Source of the DNA: Bin87 sp963666415
GTDB taxonomy: Bacteria > Chloroflexota > Dehalococcoidia > Lucifugimonadales > UBA3495
Direction of reading: 5' to 3'
DNA length: 64,000 bases
NCBI GenBank assembly: GCA_963666415.2
Contig: CAXXPD010000003.1
Coordinates: forward strand, 3,224,001-3,288,000
Shown: positions 1-8,598 of the stretch, one piece after another
How positions within the stretch are numbered: position 1 is the stretch's first letter
Layout: the number at the start of each line of letters is the position of its first letter
Made by a program: the position numbers and the translations under genes
Notes under the pieces: model-generated
Told to the model about the DNA's origin: nothing
Database searches by the model: none
Seen by the model: only the letters and a program-made list of their open reading frames with translations

Positions 1-1
1 C

Positions 2-298
2 GGTATTTACCGGTTGCATTTTGATTCCCGGGTGAACATCATCCTGAAATTCCTGGTGCCGGCGGCAATCATTTACGTGGTGTCGCCGCTGGACTTGATC
101 AGGGACTGGAAACCGTTCGGACTGGGGCACGCGGACGACATCATCATACTCGGCATCGCGGTGTGGCTGTTCTGGATTCTGTGCCCCCTGGCCGCGGTGA
201 GGGAACACATGGGCGAACCGCCGCCGCCCCGTCCGGAAGACCGCGACCCGGACGGCGTGGTTGATGGTCAGGCCCGCCCTCCTGATGACACCGACTGA
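2..298 (+). CDS. DUF1232 (YkvA-like) small membrane protein, 5' end outside window
   Basis: The reading frame is open through the left edge, so the true start is probably upstream; a TTG at 14 is the only candidate start seen here. Two hydrophobic stretches (ILKFLVPAAIIYVVSPLDLI and DDIIILGIAVWLFWIL) surround the SPLDLIRDW...DD pattern. This matches the SPxDLIPD...LDD signature of DUF1232 proteins, which are short membrane proteins of unknown function. The tail after residue about 65 is proline- and aspartate-rich and probably soluble. The family call rests on that one motif; no catalytic residues are known. Confidence 0.55.
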   Translation, partial: GIYRLHFDSRVNIILKFLVPAAIIYVVSPLDLIRDWKPFGLGHADDIIILGIAVWLFWILCPLAAVREHMGEPPPPRPEDRDPDGVVDGQARPPDDTD

Positions 299-355
299 AC
301 AGTGGGGTTGCTAACCGTCCGGCATTCCACACCGGAAACGCAACGGCGCTGAAGC

Positions 356-1609
356 GTGGCCGCTCACAACGAGACCCAACCCGGGAGTTTCGGGCAGTCC
401 CAGCGCGCCGGCGCCGACGGGATCGCGCTTTACGTACACGTCCCCTTCTGCCTTAGCAAGTGCCCTTACTGCGACTTCAACACCTACCAGGGGATTGAAG
501 GCCAGTTCGGCGACTACCTGGGCGCCGTCATCGGCGAGATTACCGCGTGGTCGCGGGCGTTGGCGCACCCCGCTGTCAACACGATCTTTCTGGGCGGCGG
601 CACGCCGTCCTACCTGCCCGACGGCGACGTTGCGCGAATCCTGGAAGCCATCTCCGCCGGCTACGTGGTGCGCAAAGACGCCGAGATTACCGCCGAGTGC
701 AATCCTAACGATCTGACGCCGGAGCGTTGCGCTGATTTGCGGTTGGCCGGCATCAATCGGGTCAGCATCGGGGTGCAGAGCATGGACAACGGGTTGCTGG
801 CGATGCTGGGCCGCCGCCACGACGCCGACGAGGCTGCGGCTGCGCTGGCGAGTTGCCGCCGGGTCGGATTCGACAATGTAAACCTGGACCTGATGTATGG
901 CCTGCCGCAGCAGTCGCTGGAGCAGTGGCGGGACACGGTGGAACGGACGATTTCCCTGGCGCCGGAGCACCTGTCGCTGTACGCGCTAACGCTGGAGGAG
1001 GGCACGCCGCTGCGTCGCTGGGTGATCGATGGCCGACTGCCCGAACCTGATCCTGACCTGGCAGCCGATATGTATGACCTGGCCCGGGCCGCGCTCAGGG
1101 AGGCCGGCTACCAGCACTACGAGATTAGCAACTGGTCGAGAGCGGGCCGCGAATCGGAGCATAACCTGGCCTACTGGCGCAACCTGCAGTGGCTCGGCGT
1201 CGGACCTGGCGCCCACTCGTCGCTGGGAGGCTGCCGGTTCTGGACGGTGCGCTCGCCCCGCGATTACGCTCAACGAGCGGACGAATGGGCGCAACAATCG
1301 GATGCCGACGGCCCGTGGGCGACAGTGTCGCCGGATCGCATCAAGGCGGTGCCTACGGTGGATGACCTGGAAGTTATCGACGCAGCCACGTCAGCGGCGG
1401 AAACCATGTTTCTCGGGCTGCGGCTGCTGGGTGGCCTGGATCTGGCTGCCGCATCTGCCCAGATGGGCATAGACCTGGCAGCGCGCTACGAACGTGAATT
1501 GGCCGAACTGATGGCGGAAGGCCTGCTGGTAAGGATGGGAAACAGCCATCTACGCCTCGCGGAGGAAGCCTACCTGGTAGCCAACCAGGTATTTACGCGG
1601 TTTTTGTAG
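356..1609 (+). CDS. hemW: Radical SAM heme chaperone HemW (coproporphyrinogen III oxidase-like)
   Basis: 417 aa, the usual HemW length. Residues 25-39 carry LYVHVPFCLSKCPYC, giving the radical-SAM CxxxCxxC cluster at C32, C36 and C39 that ligates a 4Fe-4S cluster and SAM. GGGTPS, a SAM-contact motif, and SIGVQSMDNGLL, both typical of the HemN/HemW group, follow. HemW proteins bind heme and are thought to deliver it to respiratory enzymes, as distinct from HemN, which performs oxidative decarboxylation. The CPYC spacing with no extra N-terminal cysteine favours HemW. The GTG start at 356 is the only in-frame start upstream of the cluster; its ribosome-binding site is weak. The gene stands alone, 57 bp after the DUF1232 gene. 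Confidence 0.88.
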   Translation: MAAHNETQPGSFGQSQRAGADGIALYVHVPFCLSKCPYCDFNTYQGIEGQFGDYLGAVIGEITAWSRALAHPAVNTIFLGGGTPSYLPDGDVARILEAISAGYVVRKDAEITAECNPNDLTPERCADLRLAGINRVSIGVQSMDNGLLAMLGRRHDADEAAAALASCRRVGFDNVNLDLMYGLPQQSLEQWRDTVERTISLAPEHLSLYALTLEEGTPLRRWVIDGRLPEPDPDLAADMYDLARAALREAGYQHYEISNWSRAGRESEHNLAYWRNLQWLGVGPGAHSSLGGCRFWTVRSPRDYAQRADEWAQQSDADGPWATVSPDRIKAVPTVDDLEVIDAATSAAETMFLGLRLLGGLDLAAASAQMGIDLAARYERELAELMAEGLLVRMGNSHLRLAEEAYLVANQVFTRFL

Positions 1610-1702
1610 TTTGGGGTTATCAAATTCTCAGCAATAATAGATATTTAGAAGATGCTTTAAAGCCGATATATTATAACTTCTATCTCCGCGCCGACCGGCG
1701 TG

Positions 1703-1711
1703 TGCTACACT
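1703..1711 (+). promoter_or_regulatory. Extended -10 promoter element (TGCTACACT)
   Basis: TGCTACACT lies 61 bp before the epoxide hydrolase start, in an AT-rich gap after hemW. It matches the TGCTANNAT pattern found before several other genes in this window. No clear -35 is seen, as expected for extended -10 promoters. Confidence 0.45.
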
Positions 1712-1771
1712 GCCGGCGGGGGTTGGCCCTTTTTATGCCGTTGCTCGCAGACTCGTCCGGGAGGTTCTACT

Positions 1772-2998
1772 ATGGCGGTGCAACCTTACACCATCAGCGT
1801 TACCGATGAGGTGCTGGAAGACTTGAAGCATCGGCTGGCCCACGTGCGCTGGCCAGATGAAATCCCCGGCGCGGGCTGGGATTACGGCTCCAACCTGGAC
1901 TACATCAGGGAGCTGGTGGCCTACTGGCGCGATGGGTTCGACTGGCGGGCTGCTGAGACCAAACTGAACGCTTTCGCCAACTTCTACACCACCATCGACG
2001 GGCAGGGCATTCATTTCATTCATGAGCGAGGCAAGGGCCCCAACCCCATGCCCATCATAGTGACTCACGGCTGGCCGGGCACTATCTACGAGATGCACAA
2101 AATCATCCCGATGCTGACCGACCCGGCCAGCCACGGCGGCGATCCGGCAGATTCCTTTGACGTGGTTGTGCCATCGATGCCCGGCTACGGTTTCAGCGCC
2201 CAGACCAGGGAGCGGGGCGTCCATACCCGCAAGATAGCCGAGCTGTGGGACAAGTTGATGGCCGATGAGCTGGGTTACCAGCGCTATGCCGCGCAGGGCG
2301 GAGACTGGGGAGCCGGCGTTACGGCGCGGCTGGGTTACCACCACGCCGACCATGTGCTGGGCCTGCACACGACGTCAGTCACTCAGGCCATCCCCTATCA
2401 GGGCGCAAGTCTGGAAGGGTTGGGCACTCGGGAGCGGCTGGAGCAGGTGATTGGTACTGCACAGGGCGGCTATCGTCGCGACTTTGCGGCCACGCTGTCT
2501 GACGACGAAATCAACATGATCGACCAGCGCGTGTCCTGGCAGGGCGCTGAGGGCGGCTATGGGCATATACAGGGTACGAAACCGCAAACCCTGGCCTATG
2601 GCCTCAACGATTCCCCGGTGGGACTGTGCGCCTGGATAGTGGAAAAGTACCGCACCTGGAGCGACTGCAACGGCGACGTGGAGAGCGTCTATACCAAAGA
2701 CGACCTGCTGACCACCGTCATGATTTACTGGGTCACGCAGACGATCAACTCCAGCACGCGGCTGTACTACGAGAACAGCCGCAACCCCTGGTACTTCGGC
2801 CCCGACGACCAGATTGGTGTGCCCTGCGCTATCGCGGTGTTTCCCAAGGAACTTTCCACGCCGCCGCGCTCCTGGGCCGAACGCACCTACAACGTGCAGC
2901 GGTGGACAGAGATGGATAGCGGCGGCCACTTCGCGGCGCTGGAAAAACCCGCCGAACTGGTGGCCGACATGCGCGAGTTTTTCCGCGGTCTGCGTTAG
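1772..2998 (+). CDS. Epoxide hydrolase, EHN-domain family (alpha/beta hydrolase)
   Basis: 408 aa from the ATG at 1772, which has a GGGAGG ribosome-binding site 6 bp upstream; an in-frame start at 1700 lies before the promoter motif and is rejected. Residues 3-110 match the epoxide-hydrolase N-terminal domain (RWPDEIPGAGWDYG..., then W..FDWRA). The alpha/beta fold has the oxyanion motif HGWPG, the nucleophile aspartate in QGGDWGAG, and the catalytic histidine in GGHFAALE near the C-terminus. This family hydrolyses epoxides to diols through an alkyl-enzyme intermediate; the substrate cannot be read. A close paralogue sits at 38230-39384. Confidence 0.88.
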   Translation: MAVQPYTISVTDEVLEDLKHRLAHVRWPDEIPGAGWDYGSNLDYIRELVAYWRDGFDWRAAETKLNAFANFYTTIDGQGIHFIHERGKGPNPMPIIVTHGWPGTIYEMHKIIPMLTDPASHGGDPADSFDVVVPSMPGYGFSAQTRERGVHTRKIAELWDKLMADELGYQRYAAQGGDWGAGVTARLGYHHADHVLGLHTTSVTQAIPYQGASLEGLGTRERLEQVIGTAQGGYRRDFAATLSDDEINMIDQRVSWQGAEGGYGHIQGTKPQTLAYGLNDSPVGLCAWIVEKYRTWSDCNGDVESVYTKDDLLTTVMIYWVTQTINSSTRLYYENSRNPWYFGPDDQIGVPCAIAVFPKELSTPPRSWAERTYNVQRWTEMDSGGHFAALEKPAELVADMREFFRGLR

Positions 2999-3048
2999 TC
3001 AACCGGCGCTGGTCGAACAACCCAACCAACCTTCTGAACCCAGTTCTC

Positions 3049-3398
3049 ATGCGTACCCGCTGTGTCATTGCGAGCGTAACGTGGCAATCTCGTCGACGTA
3101 GCAAAGGCGGTTCGCCGAATGGGTACCCGCTGTGTCATTGCGAGCGTAGGGCGGCAATCTCGTCGTCGTAGCCACAGGGGTTCGCCGAACGGGTATCCAC
3201 TGTGTCATTGCGAGCGTAGGGCGGCAATGTCGTCGACGTAGCAACGGCGGTTCGCCGAATGCGTACCCGCGTTGTCATTGCGAGCGTAGGGCGGCAATCT
3301 CGTCGTCGTAGCAACGGGTGTTCGCCGAATGCGTACCCGCTGTGTCATTGCGAGTGTAGAGCGGCAATCTCGCCGTCGTAGCAACGGCGGTTCGCCGA
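3049..3398. repeat. Five direct tandem copies of a 70-bp unit
   Basis: Five consecutive 70-bp units (3049, 3119, 3189, 3259, 3329) fill exactly 350 bp. Each starts near ATGCGTACCCGC, contains TGTCATTGCGAGCGTA and GGCAATCTCGTCG, and ends in GGCGGTTCGCCGA. Units differ by only a few substitutions and no indels. The unit is one half of the dispersed GTCATTGCGAG element found elsewhere in the window. There are no spacers, so this is not a CRISPR array. Confidence 0.9.
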
Positions 3399-3463
3399 CG
3401 TGTGTACAACCACATCGAGATGGCCACGTCCCTCGACGAGCTCGGGATGAGCGGGCGTTCCAT
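3399..3463. repeat. Degenerate distal half of the dispersed repeat
   Basis: Directly after the tandem array the sequence CGTGTGTACAACC...ATCGAGATGGCCACGTCCCTCGACGAG...CGGGATGAGCGGGCG is the reverse complement of the left half of the long element at 4968-5130. The array is therefore an amplified arm of one long element. The remaining 154 bp to the next gene show no feature beyond its ribosome-binding site. Confidence 0.6.
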
Positions 3464-3617
3464 GGAACGACAAATTAAAAAAGAGGGTGCGCGTGACGAA
3501 TCCTGTCAGGCTGACATAGCCTCCAAAAACCGTTACCATTACCAGCAACAAAATTGAGCGACCAGGTCGTCATCGCAAGCCCGCCGCGTCGGGCCAACGC
3601 AAGGAGGAACCCGTTAC

Positions 3618-4802
3618 ATGATTACCAAGTTTGGCAGTCTCTGGGCCGGCAACGTCGATATGGAAAACCCCGGCTACCAGGGCACTCCCGCCAACGACCG
3701 CTGGCTTTCCGATGAAGAACTGGGCGGCGGCGCTATTGAGAAGGCCGAGCAGCTGGCCATCACCATGGATCGGTTGGGTTACGACAGCTTCTGGGTGGCA
3801 GAGCACCACTTCCAGCGAGAAGGGTACGAGTGCATCCCCAACCTGCTGATGCTGTATGTACACCTGGCGCACCTGACCAAGAACCTGCGCTACGGGTGCG
3901 GTTTCAACATCAACCCCATGTGGAACCCGGTGCGCCTGGCTGAGGACTATGCCACTGCCGATTGGCTCACCGACGGCCGGGTGCGCTTTGGCGTGGGCCG
4001 GGGCTATCACACCCGCGAGGTTGAGGTGTTCGGCTCCCCGATTATGGACCAGAACGCCAACCGGGAGTTGTTCGAAGAGCAGGTGGAGGTCATCTGGAAG
4101 GCATTCAACCAGCGCAGTTTCTCCCACCACGGCAAGCACTTCGACGTTCCGCCGCAGGTGCCCTATCGCGGGTACGATCTGGAGGAGATTACGCTGGTGC
4201 CGCGGCCCAAAAATGAGGTGGAATGGTGGCAGCCGGTGGTATCGGCCAGCGACCGGGCCATCAACTTCATGGCGAAGTGGGGCATCAACGGCATCATCGG
4301 CGGCGGCGCGGCCACCGGTGGCGCCAGCGACGACGTGATCCAGCGCTGGCAGGCCATTCACGCGGAGCACGGCAAGGACTACAAGCTGGGCGAAGGTCTG
4401 ATCGTCGGCTACTCGGTGCAGATTGCCGACACCGAGAAAGAAGCGATGGACCAGGCGCGGCTGTGGATGGAAGAGCGGGTCAAGATGTTTGGGCCGCTGG
4501 GCTTCATCGCCGGGTTGAGCACCGAGCAGCTGGCTGCTTTGAACGCCTTCGGCCGTCCGGTTCCCCAAGGCCTGAAGATGCCTGCCATCGAGGAATCGGT
4601 GGCTGCCGGGCAGTATCTGGTCGGCCCGCCCGAGCGCATCACCGAGCAGTTGATGGAAGTGCAGGAGCGCTACCCCGGTCTGGAGGAAGTCAACATCGGT
4701 GTGACCAACATGGGGATGCCCACGTCGGCGTCGCTGGAGCAGCTGGAATGGTTCGCCAGCGATGTAATGCCCCACTTCAACCGGCAGAACGGCGGCAACT
4801 AG
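3618..4802 (+). CDS. LLM-class flavin-dependent oxidoreductase (luciferase-like)
   Basis: 394 aa with a textbook AAGGAGG at 3600-3606, 11 bp before the ATG. The luciferase-like TIM-barrel pattern is clear: AEQLAITMDRLGYDSFWVAEHHFQREG near residues 45-70, then GCGFNINPMWNPVRLAEDYATADWLTDGRVRFGVGRGYH at about 95-135, the F420/FMN-binding region shared by alkanal monooxygenases and related reductases. Members use FMN or F420 to oxidise small organic substrates; cofactor and substrate are not decidable here. It is flanked on both sides by dispersed repeats and forms no operon. Confidence 0.85.
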   Translation: MITKFGSLWAGNVDMENPGYQGTPANDRWLSDEELGGGAIEKAEQLAITMDRLGYDSFWVAEHHFQREGYECIPNLLMLYVHLAHLTKNLRYGCGFNINPMWNPVRLAEDYATADWLTDGRVRFGVGRGYHTREVEVFGSPIMDQNANRELFEEQVEVIWKAFNQRSFSHHGKHFDVPPQVPYRGYDLEEITLVPRPKNEVEWWQPVVSASDRAINFMAKWGINGIIGGGAATGGASDDVIQRWQAIHAEHGKDYKLGEGLIVGYSVQIADTEKEAMDQARLWMEERVKMFGPLGFIAGLSTEQLAALNAFGRPVPQGLKMPAIEESVAAGQYLVGPPERITEQLMEVQERYPGLEEVNIGVTNMGMPTSASLEQLEWFASDVMPHFNRQNGGN

Positions 4803-4967
4803 CCGCAGCGTCGGAGACTCACCGAGCTAGTCAGACACAGCGGGCCGGCGTACATGGTGCGCCGGCCCATTCAGGTTAACTGCGCTATCCAATGAATCGG
4901 CTGAATCGACGGCGCCCCATTGGGCTGTATGACAAACCAAATAGGAGCATGGGTGAGGGTTTTGGCT

Positions 4968-5130
4968 CATGCGTACCCACTTTGTCATTGCGAGGAGCGC
5001 CCGCTCATCCCGAGCTCGCCGAGGGACAGGGCAATCTCGATGAGGTTGTACACACGTCGGCAAACCGCCGTTGCTACGGCGACGAGATTGCCACGCTACG
5101 CTCACAATGACAAAGTGGGTACGCGTGACG
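4968..5130. repeat. Long dispersed element (complete inverted form)
   Basis: A full-length example: TCATGCGTACCCACTTTGTC at the left and GACAAAGTGGGTACGCGTGA at the right are near-perfect inverted repeats, with GTCATTGCGAG ... GCTCACAATGAC nested inside. The centre carries CCCGAGCTCGCCGAGGGAC, GGCAATCTCGATGAGGTTG and CCGCCGTTGCTACGGCG. It resembles a non-autonomous palindromic element, has no coding capacity, and sits between the LLM oxidoreductase and gpsA. Confidence 0.75.
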
Positions 5131-5226
5131 GGTTTTGGCCCTTGATTCCGATTGACGGAGGGTTGATAATCTGCGCGCCGCGCTCCCGACTGTGGACTGG
5201 AACTGCGATGGGTGGCAGGAGCAACA

Positions 5227-6255
5227 TTGGCAACCGATAACCAACTTCAGCCCGCCGCCATTACCACCGTGGTGGGCGCCACCACCTGGGGCACTGCGCT
5301 GGGCATCGTGGCCGCTCGGATGGGCAACACGGTGCGATTGCTGTGCCGCACTGCCGAGGAAGCGGACGGGTTGCGTCGGGATGGGGAGCACACGCGTCGG
5401 CTGCCCGGGAATCCGTTTCCAATGACGTTGTCCCTGGAACACGACCCAGCGACGGCGTTGGGCGATGCTCAGTTGATAATCGTGGCGGTGCCGTCCGATC
5501 GGTTCCGGCAGAACCTGCAGCACATCTCCAGGTCGGTGCCGGCCGATGCCGTGGTGCTCAGCGTTACGAAGGGATTCGACCGCCCGGGCAGTCTACGGAT
5601 GACCGAGGTGATGGCACAGGAGTTGCCGCAGTCGGCCACGGGTCAGTTTGCCGTGCTTTCGGGGCCGAGCCTGGCCGACGAGGTGATTGCCGAAAAGCCG
5701 GTTTCCGTGGTGGCAGCCTCCCAGAGCGACGGGTCCTGCCGGCTGGTGCAGGATACACTGACGTCTCCCATGTTTCGCATCTACACCAGCGAGGACGTGG
5801 TGGGCGTGGAGCTGGGGGGTGCGTTGAAAAACATCGTGGCGCTGGCCGGGGGCATTGCCGACGGGCTCGGCGTCGGCGACAGTGCCAAGGCCGCGCTGAT
5901 AACGCGTGGGCTGGCGGAAATCAGTCGCCTGGGCATCGCCGCCGGCGCACATCCGCTGACGTTCGCCGGGCTGGCTGGCCTCGGAGATGTGATGGCCACC
6001 TGCAGCAGCCCCTACAGCCGCAACCGCAGCGTGGGCGAGCAGCTGGGCAAGGGCCGCCGGCTGGAGGACATTCTGGCCGGTATGGACGCGGTGGCCGAGG
6101 GTGTCAATACCACCCTGGGCGCGCTGGAACTGGCCGAACGGCTGGATGTGGAAATGCCCATCGCACACCTGGTGTCGCAGGTGCTGTTTGAAGACCTGCC
6201 CGCTTCCGACTGCATTCCGGTGCTCATGGCGCGCCCACCGCGGGCGGAGTGGTAG
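5227..6255 (+). CDS. gpsA: Glycerol-3-phosphate dehydrogenase [NAD(P)+]
   Basis: About 342 aa. The TTG at 5227 is preferred because AGGAG (5217-5221) lies 5 bp upstream; a GTG at 5212 is the alternative. The enzyme reduces dihydroxyacetone phosphate to sn-glycerol-3-phosphate for phospholipid synthesis. Landmarks are an N-terminal Rossmann turn (VVGATTWGTALG), SVTKGF, VLSGPSLADEV, and ELGGALKNIVALAGGIADGL, which holds the catalytic lysine. FAGLAGLGDVMATCSSPYSRNRSVG closes the substrate domain. The dinucleotide loop reads GATTWG where most GpsA proteins have GAGSWG, so the second glycine is replaced; cofactor preference may differ. The stop is followed by CTCTCCC-type hairpins. Confidence 0.9.
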   Translation: MATDNQLQPAAITTVVGATTWGTALGIVAARMGNTVRLLCRTAEEADGLRRDGEHTRRLPGNPFPMTLSLEHDPATALGDAQLIIVAVPSDRFRQNLQHISRSVPADAVVLSVTKGFDRPGSLRMTEVMAQELPQSATGQFAVLSGPSLADEVIAEKPVSVVAASQSDGSCRLVQDTLTSPMFRIYTSEDVVGVELGGALKNIVALAGGIADGLGVGDSAKAALITRGLAEISRLGIAAGAHPLTFAGLAGLGDVMATCSSPYSRNRSVGEQLGKGRRLEDILAGMDAVAEGVNTTLGALELAERLDVEMPIAHLVSQVLFEDLPASDCIPVLMARPPRAEW

Positions 6256-6261
6256 GAATAG

Positions 6262-6362
6262 CCCTCGCCCCCGGTGGGAGAGGGTAGCGGTGAGGGAGCA
6301 GCCGCAGGAGTTAGTGATATCACCCTCACCCTAGCCCTCTCCCATCAAGGGAGGGGGCCAGA
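6262..6362. repeat. Two CTCTCCC/GGGAGAG hairpin repeats
   Basis: GCCCTCGCCCCCGGTGGGAG and CTCACCCTAGCCCTCTCCC with ATCAAGGGAGGGGG form short stems between the convergent gpsA and methyltransferase genes. The second is a member of the dispersed CTCTCCCATCAAGGGAGAG family. It could act as a bidirectional terminator, although no U-tract is present. Confidence 0.55.
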
Positions 6363-6401
6363 GTATGTCCGGCGTAGGGGCTGGGGCCGGGTTGAGCAGC
6401 T

Positions 6402-8048
6402 TTACACCAGGCTGGTTTGCTCGCCCTGGGGGCGCCGGCGTCTGGGGGCCTGGCGGAAAGTGGCCTGAACGCCGATGCGAGGGTATTCCACCTGGCGGCC
6501 GGCGAGCAGCTGTTCGATGGTGAGGATTTGCAGGCGGGGAAATTGGGAGTCAGGGAAGTGCTCCGGAACGTATAAACCGCTGGCCAGCGCCTCCTGCTCC
6601 ATGGGTCTGGTGGGAGGTTGCAGCGTGATGAACAACCCCAACTGCGCCTGTTCCCGTTCCAGCACGCCTTTCAGGTCGCGAATCTGTCCGGCGTTCACGT
6701 GCCCGCTCTTGACCTGCACGATGATGCGTTTGGGTTTGCCGCTGTTGTCGTCGAAGAAATTGATGTAGCCGTCGATGCCGGAGTCAGCGCCTCGGCGTTT
6801 GTCGTTGGCTGGGCGAGCGTCCACCAGGCCCAGCGCCCACCACTCGAACTGGTAGCGGTTTTGCTGGGCCAACGCCTGGGCGCTGGCGACGTCGGTGGGT
6901 TCGCCGATGACTTCGTAGGGACGCAGATCATCGCCGAAGGTGTCGTGCAGGCGGTGCCGGATCAGCGTGATGGCCAGGTGGGTAATGTCGATGCCGATCC
7001 AGCGACGGTTGAGCCGTTCCGCCGCCGCCACCGCCGTGCCGCACCCGCAGAAGGGGTCCAAAACCACGTCGCCCTCGTTGCTGCTGGCCCGGATGATGCG
7101 CTCCAGCAATGCCTCCGGCTTCTGCGTGGGGTAGCCCAGGCGCTCGGCAGCAGATGCTTGGAGGTTCCCTATGTTGTCCCATACCGATTGTATCGGCACT
7201 CCTTTGCCTTCGTCCAAATAATATTTACGATGTGGAACACCGCCTGGCTTTGACTGCACGACCAATCCTTGGTCGATCAACTCTTGCATATGTGCTTCGG
7301 AGTAACGCCAATAACGTGTGACGCCCAGAACTTCGTACCGAGGATTTCCCTTTGCCGCGCCACCCGGCCCAATCATGCTCACGAGTCGATATCGACGTCC
7401 CGTTTCAGGTTCGACGTGCCGATATGCCTTGTCCAAGTAATCTTGAGAGTATGCTTCGAATTGCTGTTCGAAGTAATATTTGCCGGACTTCGCATAGAAC
7501 AGCAACACATCAGCAGCCCTAGGCCAGAATTTAGTACCTTGACCAAAGTTACCTTTCACAGTGGAGGTCCGTTTCCAAGTTATCTCATTGCGAAAATTCC
7601 CAGGCCCAAACACCGCATCCATCAGCAGCTTTAGGTAGTGGCTGGCGGTGGGGTCGCAGTGGAGGTAGATGCTGCCGGTGGGTTTCAGCACCCGGTGCAG
7701 CTCGATCATCCGCTGGGTCAGCATGGTCAGGTAGGCCATCATGTCGTTCTGACCCAGGAATGAGCGCATGGCGGCCAGCAGGTCGGCGACCTTGCCGGCG
7801 CCCTGCGTAACCACTTCCTGGTAGGCGAGTTCGGAATCCAGACTCCAGTGCCAGGTGTCCTCGAAGGCCGCGATCTGCGCCGCCGATTCGTCCCCCTCCC
7901 GCTCCCGGAAAAGCACGTTGTACGTTGCGTTGGAGTTGAAGGGCGGGTCCAGGTAGATCAGGTCTACGCTCTCGTCGGCAACGTAGTCGCGCAGGATGTT
8001 GAGGTTGTCGCCGAAGTAAAGCTGGTTGGCGGGCGCAGGCTGGGTCAT
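6402..8048 (-). CDS. Beta-class DNA methyltransferase fused to a PD-(D/E)xK-like nuclease domain
   Basis: 548 aa from the ATG at 8048, with GGAGA 8 bp upstream. DPPF (motif IV, residues 34-37) precedes FCGCGT (motif I, about residue 330), the beta-class order of N4-cytosine/N6-adenine methylases. The middle (about residues 140-300) is the presumed target-recognition region and is clearly AT-richer (7140-7620) than the rest. After the methylase, about residues 400-500 carry GADSGIDGYI followed by RIIVQVKSGHV, a D...QxK pattern like Mrr-type restriction nucleases. A single chain may therefore both modify and cut, or the second domain may be regulatory. No separate restriction or specificity gene is adjacent. 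It is convergent with gpsA. Confidence 0.82.
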   Translation of the reverse strand: MTQPAPANQLYFGDNLNILRDYVADESVDLIYLDPPFNSNATYNVLFREREGDESAAQIAAFEDTWHWSLDSELAYQEVVTQGAGKVADLLAAMRSFLGQNDMMAYLTMLTQRMIELHRVLKPTGSIYLHCDPTASHYLKLLMDAVFGPGNFRNEITWKRTSTVKGNFGQGTKFWPRAADVLLFYAKSGKYYFEQQFEAYSQDYLDKAYRHVEPETGRRYRLVSMIGPGGAAKGNPRYEVLGVTRYWRYSEAHMQELIDQGLVVQSKPGGVPHRKYYLDEGKGVPIQSVWDNIGNLQASAAERLGYPTQKPEALLERIIRASSNEGDVVLDPFCGCGTAVAAAERLNRRWIGIDITHLAITLIRHRLHDTFGDDLRPYEVIGEPTDVASAQALAQQNRYQFEWWALGLVDARPANDKRRGADSGIDGYINFFDDNSGKPKRIIVQVKSGHVNAGQIRDLKGVLEREQAQLGLFITLQPPTRPMEQEALASGLYVPEHFPDSQFPRLQILTIEQLLAGRQVEYPRIGVQATFRQAPRRRRPQGEQTSLV

Positions 8049-8079
8049 GCGTAAGTCTCCGGTGGCGGGCTGTGTTGTG

Positions 8080-8087
8080 ATTCTAAC
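8080..8087 (-). promoter_or_regulatory. Extended -10 element of the methyltransferase
   Basis: On the minus strand TGTTAGAAT ends at 8080, 32 bp before the methyltransferase ATG. It fits the extended -10 pattern recurring in this window. No -35 was identified. Confidence 0.35.
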
Positions 8088-8155
8088 AGCCGGGACACCG
8101 GGTTCACGATGAGGGCCAGTCACCGGGGGACGCCCTCGCGGGTGCTTGCGGCGGG

Positions 8156-8598
8156 GGAGCGGGGTCGAGATTGCCACGTCGCTATGCTCCTCGCAATGAC
8201 AGGATTAGTGAGCCCCTCGCGAAGGCCGGTGTAGGGCGTTCCTCGCAATGACACAGTGGGTACGCGTGAGGTGGGGCGCTTATTGCAATTACAGGATATG
8301 CACGGACCCGTGCGCCGAGGGGATCCCGGCTACTCGCTCCGGCCGTCGTCGGAGGCTGACGGATTAGGCCGCCGTGCAGCCGGAACCCCTGCTGTTATTA
8401 CGCCGGGCATTGGGTTCTGGATGCACGGGGGAGTCCGCCCTCACCCTGGCCCTCTGCACGATTTTTACCGACGGCGCATCGGTAACCTGCCGAGTCCCCC
8501 CTCATCCTGGCCCTCTCCCAGGGGGAGAGGGAACCGGCCAACGCCGCCTAAAAGACTCCCCGATCCCGCCGGGAGAGGGGCCGGGGGTGAGGGGCGTT
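8156..8598. repeat. Cluster of degenerate dispersed repeats in a 550-bp gap
   Basis: 8163-8275 holds GAGATTGCCACGTCGCTATG, CTCCTCGCAATGACA and CGCAATGACACAGTGGGTAC, the right half of the long dispersed element. 8430-8598 carries three CTCTCCC-type hairpins (CACCCTGGCCCTCTGCACG; CCTGGCCCTCTCCC with GGGGGAGAGGG; CCCCGATCCCGCCGGGAGAG). No coding sequence is supported between the methyltransferase start region and ispH. Confidence 0.55.

Noticed and set aside
3049..3398. CRISPR array
   Set aside because: Five 70-bp units are directly contiguous with no unique spacers and no cas genes nearby; they are tandem copies of a dispersed-element arm.
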